64,000 nucleotides of DNA from the NCBI GenBank assembly GCA_027924585.1, contig BSBM01000150.1, forward strand, positions 17,776,001 to 17,840,000. Reading direction: 5' to 3'. Below the pieces are notes generated by a model. It was not told the origin of the DNA. It made no database searches and was given only the letters and a program-made list of their open reading frames with translations. Below are positions 58,371-64,000 of this stretch, in pieces. The first letter of the stretch is position 1; each line of letters begins with the position of its first letter. A program made the position numbers and the translations under genes. The DNA comes from Larix kaempferi. Its lineage: Eukaryota > Streptophyta > Pinopsida > Pinales > Pinaceae.

Positions 58371-59549
58371 TCCGTAGATCATGAAGAAGATGTTTGGGAT
58401 GCAGTCCCAAGACCTGACAAGGAGTCATATGTTTGCAGATTGAAGAAAGCCTTGTATGGCTTGAAGCAAGCTCCCGGAACCTGGTATGGTAGGATGGACA
58501 GTTTCCTATCTAGCTTGGAATTTACCAAGAGTAAAGAAGATTCCAATCTTTACTACAAGGTTGAGGAAGGGAATCCAGTGATTCTACTCCTATATGTACT
58601 ATTTGTGACAGGAGATGACATACTGATTGCAGATACTAAGAGGAAGCTTGCAGCTGAATTCGATATGAAAGATTTGGGAATGATGCACTATTTCCTAGGT
58701 ATGGAGGTGTGGCAGAATGCAGGTGGAATCTTCCTTGGTCAAGGGAAGTACACAGTAGATATCCTGAAGAGATTCGGGATGATGGATTGCAAGGCCATGG
58801 CCACACCTATGGAATCGAATCTGAAGCTTCTATGTGATGCTTCATCTGAGCCAGTTGATGTCTCTATGTATCGTCAGATGATTGGGTCCTTGATGTACCT
58901 AACAAACACGAGACCAGACATTTGCTTTACTGTGAACACATTGAGCCAGTTCCTGACGGATCCGAGAAGTGTTCACCTGGTTGCTGTAAAGCATGTTCTA
59001 AGGTACCTGAAGGGTACAGTGGATTATGGGCTCAGGTATGAGGCGAATCAAAAGTTTAACCTGCAGGGTTATGTTGATTCAGATTGGGCTGGCAGTGCTG
59101 CAGATTAGAAGAGCACATCTGGGTGTTGCTTCAGTATGGGATCAGGTGTGATCCCTTGGTTTAGCAAGAAGCAATACTGTGTAGCACTGAGTACAGCTGA
59201 GGCAGAATATGTTGCAGCCTGCTCAGCTAGTTGTGAGGCAGTATGGCTACGGAAGCTACTGTCTGAGTTATTTGATCTCCCGTTGGAGGCTACTAGTATC
59301 TTTTGTAATAACCAGAGTTGTGTGAAGTTGTCCGAGAACCCAGTGTTTCATGACAGGTCGAAACACATAGAGATCAAATATCACTATATTAGGGATATGG
59401 TGCAGAGAGGAGCTGTGAAGCTCCTGTATGTTGCGACGGACGAGCAGATTGCAGATGTGCTGACAAAGCCACTAGCAAGAGTGAAGTTTGAGTACTTCAG
59501 AGAGAGGCTTGGCGTTCTTCAGATCAAGGACACTTCGAGGAAGAAGTGA
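58371..59549 (+). pseudogene. pol: copia RT (palm onward) and RNase H of element C
   Basis: The frame enters with DAVPRPDKESYVCRLKKALY, then GLKQAPGTWYGRM. The catalytic box is LLLYVLFVTGDDILIA, where the usual YVDD is distorted to VTGDD. MKDLGMMHYFLGMEV, DVSMYRQMIGSLMYLTNTRP and HVLRYLKGTVDYGLRY form the connection. RNase H has GYVDSDWAGS, a stop TAG at 59106-59108 where family members read D-R/K-K-S-T-S, then LSTAEAEYVAACSASCEAVW, KHIEIKYHYIRDMV and QIADVLTKPLARVKFEYFRE. RT fingers and integrase are missing. Confidence 0.92.
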
Positions 59550-59599
59550 TGGACACATTTGCTGAAGCCATTCCAAGCATGTTGGAAGGAGGATCCTTC

Positions 59600-59947
59600 A
59601 CATGGCTGTGGATGTAAGCGCTGGATGATGAGCATCAGGATGATGTTCTGGTCTCTGCTTGATATGATCAGTTGGATCATTTTTATATGTATGTACGCAT
59701 CATGTTGGATGCTGGATATGATCAGTTGAATCATGTGCATGTATTTTGTATATGCATCATGTTGGATGCTTGGACCATGTATCTGTATATGTCTCAGGTG
59801 GATACATTGTATGATCAGGTGGATCATGTATGGTGATATGTATCATGTATCTGTATATGTATTAGGTGGATACATTGATGATCAGGAGGATCATGTATGA
59901 TGATATGTATCAGGTAGATACTTGGTATGCATCAGGTAGATGCATTG
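59600..59947 (+). repeat. irregular gatcaggtggatcatgt repeats in C 3' region
   Basis: Variants of atgatcagttggatcat, atgtatcatgtatctgtata and caggtggatacattg recur at irregular spacing. They look like the seed of the regular array that follows. Confidence 0.7.
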
Positions 59948-60595
59948 ATGATCAGGATGATCATAGATGACGAGCTTCAGGATGTTGCTCCAGATGACAT
60001 GCAGCAGGATGTTGCAGTGATGATCAGGATGATCATAGATGATGAGCTTCAGGGTGTTGCTCCAGATGACATGCATCAGGATGTTGCAGTGATGATCAGG
60101 ATGATCATAGATGACGAGCTTCAGGATGTTGCTCCAGATGACATGCAGCAGGATGTTGCAGTGATGATCAGGATGATCATAGATGATGAGCTTCAGGATG
60201 TTGCTCCAGATGACATGCAGCAGGATGTTGCAGTGATGATCAGGATGATCATAGATGACGAGCTTCAGGATGTTGCTCCAGATGACATGCAGCAGGAATT
60301 TGCAGTGATGATCAGGATGATCATAGATGATGAGCTTCAGGATGTTGCTCCAGATGACATGCAGCAGGATGTTGCAGTGATGATCAGGATGATCATAGAT
60401 GACGAGCTTCAGGATGTTGCTCCAGATGACATGCAGCAGGATGTTGCAGTGATGATCAGGATGATCATAGATGATGAGCTTCAGGATGTTGCTCCAGATG
60501 ACATGCAGCAGGATGTTGCAGTGATGATCAGGATGATCATAGATGACGAGCTTCAGGATGTTGCTCCAGATGACATGCAGCGGGACGTTGCAGTG
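59948..60595 (+). repeat. nine tandem copies of a 72-bp unit, dimeric, in C 3' region
   Basis: Copies start every 72 bases at 59948, 60020, 60092 and so on to 60524. Each contains atgatcaggatgatcataga, cttcaggatgttgctccaga and tgacatgcagcaggatgttg. At one site copies alternate gacgag and gatgag strictly (1 gac, 2 gat, 3 gac ... 9 gac), so the real period is a 144-bp dimer. As 72 is a multiple of 3, a frame (59927-60631) stays open with 24-residue acidic repeats (MIRMIIDDELQDVAPDDMQQ...). It lies after pol in the untranslated region and has no known homologue. Confidence 0.95.
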
Positions 60596-60693
60596 ATGAT
60601 GATCAGGATGATCATGGATACATCAGGATGATGTATGGTGAGTATCAGGTTGATACTCTGTGGCCATGGATCAGGTTGTGCAGATGAGCATGT

Positions 60694-61221
60694 CTGGGAG
60701 ATCCTATAGGTCGGAGTTGTGTACCCGTAACATCCTGGGATGCTCTTTCGAGACATTGCTCTGGGAGGACATGTAATTTGTGCCCTGGGAGATCTCAGGT
60801 CGGAGTTGTGTACCCGTAACATCCTGAGATGCTCTTGCGAGGTTTTGTCCTATGGCATGTAATTTGGGCCCTGGGAGATTTCAGGTCGGAGTTGTGTACC
60901 CGTAACATCCTGAGATGCTCTTGCGAGGTTTTGCCATGACCACATGTAATTTGTGCCCTGGGAGATTTCAGGTCAGAGTTGTGTACCCGTAACATCCTGA
61001 GATGCTCTTGCTAGGTTTTGTGGTGGACCACATGTAATTTGTGCCCTGGGAGATTTCAGGTCGGAGTTGTGTACCCGTAACATCCTGAGATGCTCTTTCG
61101 AGGTTTTGTGGTGGGGTCACATGTAATAGCGCCCTGGGAGATCCTACAGGTTGGAGTTGTGTACCCGTAATATCCTGGGATGCTCTTTCGAGGTTTTGTG
61201 ACGCACGTAATAAGTCCTGAG
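60694..61221 (+). repeat. six tandem copies of an ~88-bp unit in C 3' region
   Basis: Units start near 60694, 60785, 60871, 60958, 61046 and 61134 with ctgggagat, then caggtcggagttgtgtaccc, gtaacatcctgagatgctct and cgaggttttg, and mostly close with catgtaatttgtgcc. Spacing is 86-91 bases. The last unit decays into acgcacgtaataagtcc. Confidence 0.93.
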
Positions 61222-61437
61222 GATTCCACAGTATGGCCAGTGATGATGAAGACCTGCAGGTGGTGGGCCTACATCCAGTATGAAAAAGGACTGGCTCTGT
61301 AGAACTTCCTATGACGAGTAGAGACAGAGATTGGACGAGATAGCAGCAGCAGTGACGATGACGATGACGATGCATCGATGACGATGATCCAGAGAAGAAG
61401 ACTTGTCTAGAAAATCTGTGTTGAGAAATACCTTCCT

Positions 61438-61450
61438 AGTTAAGAGGGAG
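61438..61450 (+). other. polypurine tract of element C
   Basis: agttaagagggag directly before the 3' LTR. Confidence 0.8.
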
Positions 61451-62058
61451 TGTTGATGTATATGTAACTTCGGAATGTGTTTCATCAGTATATTATATAT
61501 ATATTTATTGTACCCTTATAAGAGATGTGTTATTCCTCTATAAGGAAGTGTCGTCATGTGGATTGACAAGTGTCGCAAGTGTGTGTACTTGCCGATGGGT
61601 TATTAGACCACCTTATGGGGTCGGCCCTAATTAATATATAATATAATGTGGATGTACTCAAGTAGACAAGTCGGCCCCAGTAGGTCACTGGGCAAAAAGG
61701 TGAGTATAAATAGAGATAGGAGATCTCTATTTTACTCACTCGGAAAAGTAACTATCTCTCTCTCTGAAAAGTGGCGCACTAGTGAGGAGGAGGAGGATCA
61801 TCTGCTAGGAGACTATCTCAGTGTTATTTGGTTGTATTTTGGTTGAGCCATTGCTCTCTCTATCTCTGAGGAAGTTGTGGGGTTTTTCACCTTAGGGTTT
61901 TTCCCACGGAAACTCTGTGTCTCTTGTCTCTATGCTTTTGATTCTTGTGATGCTTGTGATGCTTGTCATATTATGATTGTCATGCATTGATATACTGTAG
62001 ATGTTATTCTCTCAGCAAAGATCCTATAGTATTGTGATTTAATACTAAAAATTTAACA
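61451..62058 (+). repeat. 3' LTR of element C
   Basis: 608 bases from TGTTGATGTATATG to aaaatttaaca. It differs from the 5' LTR at about eight positions, for example cttcgg for cttcag and aagtcggcc for aagtcagcc. TATA box at 61705-61713. Confidence 0.94.
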
Positions 62059-62063
62059 AAATT
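62059..62063 (+). other. target site duplication AAATT of element C, right copy
   Basis: Follows the 3' LTR of C; pairs with 54619-54623. Confidence 0.92.
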
Positions 62064-62700
62064 AAAATGCTAAAACATAAATGTAAACTATTCTAAAACA
62101 TGTGCATGAAACATAAACAACAAAATGTAAATAATGGTTTTTGTATTAATTTTACCTCCAATGTGAAGGTTGGTGAAGCTCTTGCAATGTCCAAGAGGGT
62201 TGCTCCAAGCTTCAACTTGCTCCTTCTCTTTCTCCAATGGTGGGGATGGGCCAAAAGGGGCTCTCAAGGTGAAAGTGGCTCAATGGTGAGCTAGGGTTTC
62301 AAGAGAGATTTTGGCAGAGTAAGGGTATACTTGATTGTGGATATGAAATGAGGGGTCTCCATCACCTATTTATAGTTTTTTGGTGGTGGAGTGCTGGCCC
62401 ATGGTTTTGGGAACCATATGGTTTAGGGCAGTTGTATAGGGTTTTTTTCTCCTTTTCCTCATTATTTTATATTTTTTATTCCCTTTGTAGAGGGATTTTG
62501 CTATTTTAGAGGAATTTTGGATATTTTTGGAGGAAAAAAAGGGTTTTTTTAGCCTTTTTGAGGCTTTTTTGATGGTTTTGTGGCCTTTTGGAGGCATTTC
62601 AGGCCTTTTGGAGGCTTTTTAGTGGGATTTTTAGGGTTTTTAAGGGAAATATGGTAGGAAAATGGACAAATGAGCCATGTAATGGGGTAGATGAACACTT
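62064..62700 (-). repeat. 5' LTR of element B, second piece, truncated
   Basis: Continues the B LTR (aaaatgctaaaacataaatg) to ggggtagatgaacactt. It lacks the final gggtgttaaca of the left copy and a small ggtagtg segment, and runs directly into an inverted LTR piece through a shared T-run near 62699-62703. Confidence 0.9.
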
Positions 62701-63090
62701 TTTCCTCCAAAAATATCCAAAATATCCACAATCAAGTATACCCTTACTCTGCCAAAATCTCTCTTGAAACCCTAGCTCATCATTGAGCCACTTTCACCTT
62801 GAGAGCCCCTTTTGGCCCATTCCCACCATTGGAGAAAGAGAAGGAGCAAGTTGGAGCTTGGAGCAACCCTCTTGGACATTGCAAGAGCTTCACCAACCTT
62901 CACATTGGAGGTAAAATTAATACAAAAACCATTATTTACATTTTGTTGTTTATGTTTCATGCACATGTTTTAGAGTAGTTTACATTTCTATTTGAGCATT
63001 TTAATTTACATTTACTGAACTACTACTAAGGAGTCCATTCTCCTTAGTAGGTGCTCATTTGCACAAGCTAGGGGTAAAACCCTAGCTACA
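62701..63090 (+). repeat. inverted, internally deleted B LTR at the right end of the composite
   Basis: Reverse complement of the B LTR: from the ggaggaaaaa segment (as tttttcctcc) back to the LTR tip (as ccctagctaca). About 165 bases between two ggatat copies of the LTR are missing, leaving one atatcc at 62722-62727, as expected of a microhomology deletion. The tip is followed directly by the CATTG duplication. Confidence 0.9.
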
Positions 63091-63095
63091 CATTG
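63091..63095 (+). other. target site duplication CATTG, right copy
   Basis: Identical to 29132-29136; marks the right end of the 34-kb composite. Confidence 0.9.
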
Positions 63096-64000
63096 GAGGA
63101 GCCTACATCTAATGCAGGGCACATCAACTTTAAGAAGAATCAAGCTAAGGACAAACATATCATCTATAATTCGGTAAAAGATAACTCGATTCCCGTGATC
63201 ACACTGCTAAAGACTGCAAAAAAATGCTATGATACATTGACTAATCTATATGAGAAGAAGGCCCCAAATCAAAATAAGGCATTGAAGAACAAGTTACAAA
63301 ACCTCAATATGGAGAAGGATGAGACAACGACCTCCTTCTTCACTAAGATCTCTTAGGTAAGAGATCAGCTTGTTATCATCAAAGTCGTAGTGGATGAAGA
63401 TGATCTCATCCAAATTGTCATTGATGGTCTCCCATATTCATGGGAGACATTCTTGGCTGCTATCAATGGACAAGAAGTGCAACTTGGGTTCAAAATATTG
63501 TGGCATGATTGTATCCAAGAGAAAGGGTGAATCCAGAGCAAATCTATGTGCACTTAAGAAGAAAATCATTCCATCATGGCAAGAATGAATAAAGGAAAGA
63601 AACCATTCCTCCAAAGTACGTTTTCTTATCCAAATAAGGAGTTCAACAAAGTATTTGACAAGTCAAAATATAGATGCTACAATTGAAACAAGAAATTCCA
63701 TTTCTCAAGAAAGTGTAAAGCAAAGCGGAAAGGAAACTTGCATGCTTCTACCGCCATAGAAGATGAAACCACTCAAAAGAATGCATCCGAATAAAAGGAG
63801 ACAAGAAAGGAGTATTACCTTGTCTCATCCCTTTCGGTATCCTTCATCACAAGTGTAGACACATGGTTTATTTAAAGTGGCACATCCAAACATATGACTG
63901 GTTATAAGAGTGCCATCACTGACCTAAAGGAGAAAAAGTTCACATGCATGGTAGAGTTGGGGGACAACTCAACATATTCGATACAAGGAGTTGGATCCAC
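63096..64000 (+). pseudogene. gag: gag and protease start of copia element D, second part
   Basis: Continues the 29136 frame: EEPTSNAGHINFKKNQAKDK, LLKTAKKCYDTLTNLYEKKA, LKNKLQNLNMEKDETTTSFF, a stop near 63354, then IDGLPYSWETFLAAINGQEV. The zinc knuckle near 63670-63715 is damaged (RCYN, stop, NKKFHFSRKC). A protease-like WFI-stop-SGTSKHMTGYKSA near 63865-63915 has a stop where the catalytic Asp should be. The element runs off the window end. Stops show it was already dead or decayed independently of the insertion. Confidence 0.88.

Larger units (their letters stand above)
54624..62058 (+). mobile_element. copia element C, integrase-deleted
   Basis: 7435 bases with 608-base LTRs, Met-tRNA primer site, gag-protease ORF, a replaced middle section, RT/RNase H remnant, a 1.9-kb repeat-filled 3' region and PPT. 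LTRs differ at about eight sites by eye. The first two bases read TT instead of TG. Flanked by a perfect AAATT duplication inside the right LTR of B. No integrase or RT fingers remain, so it moved with help from a related element or was deleted after insertion. Confidence 0.94.
29137..63090 (-). mobile_element. 34-kb composite: defective Tat-like gypsy B carrying E, F and C
   Basis: Minus-strand element with left LTR 29137-29881, PPT, pol remnant 41243-41818, zinc knuckle, protease, gag, leader, primer site and right LTR 54536-62700. Without E, F and C its own length is about 10.8 kb. Reverse transcriptase palm, RNase H and integrase are absent, so it depended on another element. The right terminus is an inverted LTR piece (62701-63090) in place of a normal LTR end. 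CATTG flanks both sides. LTR copies differ by about 1.8% by eye. Confidence 0.9.

Noticed and set aside
59927-60631. 234-codon repeat protein as a gene
   Set aside because: Kept only as a repeat. The unit length is a multiple of three, the frame lies after pol in the untranslated region, and no homologue is known to me.
59948-61221. CRISPR-like array
   Set aside because: Units are directly contiguous with no unique spacers, and the context is a plant retrotransposon.
1-64000. tRNA, rRNA, organelle inserts, telomere repeats
   Set aside because: Looked for characteristic cloverleaf boxes, rRNA cores and TTTAGGG runs by eye. None were convincing, and only primer-site complements of tRNAs were seen.

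Overview
The window looks like repeat-rich nuclear DNA of a seed plant with a large genome. There is no operon-like coding. AT-rich sequence is packed with nested LTR retrotransposons of both plant superfamilies, Ty1/copia with initiator-Met-tRNA primer sites and Ty3/gypsy with Arg- or Asp-tRNA-like primer sites. One broken leucine-rich-repeat resistance-gene relic and one plant-mobile-domain ORF are present. The very long LTRs, the Tat-type gypsy elements with an extra RNase H, and the style of the LRR relic make me suspect a gymnosperm (conifer-like), but that is an impression. I found no intact cellular gene, rRNA, tRNA or CRISPR array.

Layout. 1-6093: AT-rich flank with an LRR relic on the minus strand (about 600-1500) and a ~91-bp tandem repeat (2003-2275). 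6085-9017: decayed copia element H (RT-RNase H, PPT, 3' LTR), whose LTR holds a solo LTR (8116-8764) related to element C. 9018-23213: a Tat-like gypsy element A, minus strand, with gag, protease, RT, RNase H, integrase, then a second RNase H-like domain downstream of integrase, then an antisense (+ strand) plant-mobile-domain ORF. 23214-26478: unassigned. 26461-27274: PPT and 3' LTR of a plus-strand gypsy element G. About 28119-29136: 5' LTR, primer site and start of gag of copia element D.

29132-63095: D's gag is split by a 34-kb composite flanked by an exact 5-bp duplication (CATTG), and the gag frame resumes at 63096. The composite is a minus-strand Tat-like gypsy B that lost most of pol. 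Three further elements sit inside it: E (32713-41237, gag-only, two 3341-bp LTRs, duplication CCAGG); F (41823-48970, a 7.1-kb element with terminal inverted repeats, no recognisable transposase and a GC-rich palindromic satellite, apparent duplication CAGA); and C (54624-62058, copia, duplication AAATT, missing integrase and part of RT, with tandem arrays in its 3' region). Removing F and E rejoins the B reading frame. By eye, LTR pairs differ by about 0.5% (E), 1.2% (C), 1.8% (B) and 6% (A), which agrees with the nesting order.

The most unusual points are: the right end of B, where the LTR folds back into an inverted, internally deleted LTR copy yet is still bounded by the target duplication; the antisense mobile-domain ORF and post-integrase RNase H of A; the perfect 107-bp palindromes of F; two zinc knuckles flanking the B protease; and the dimeric 72-bp array of C. 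All mismatch figures are eye counts, not alignments.
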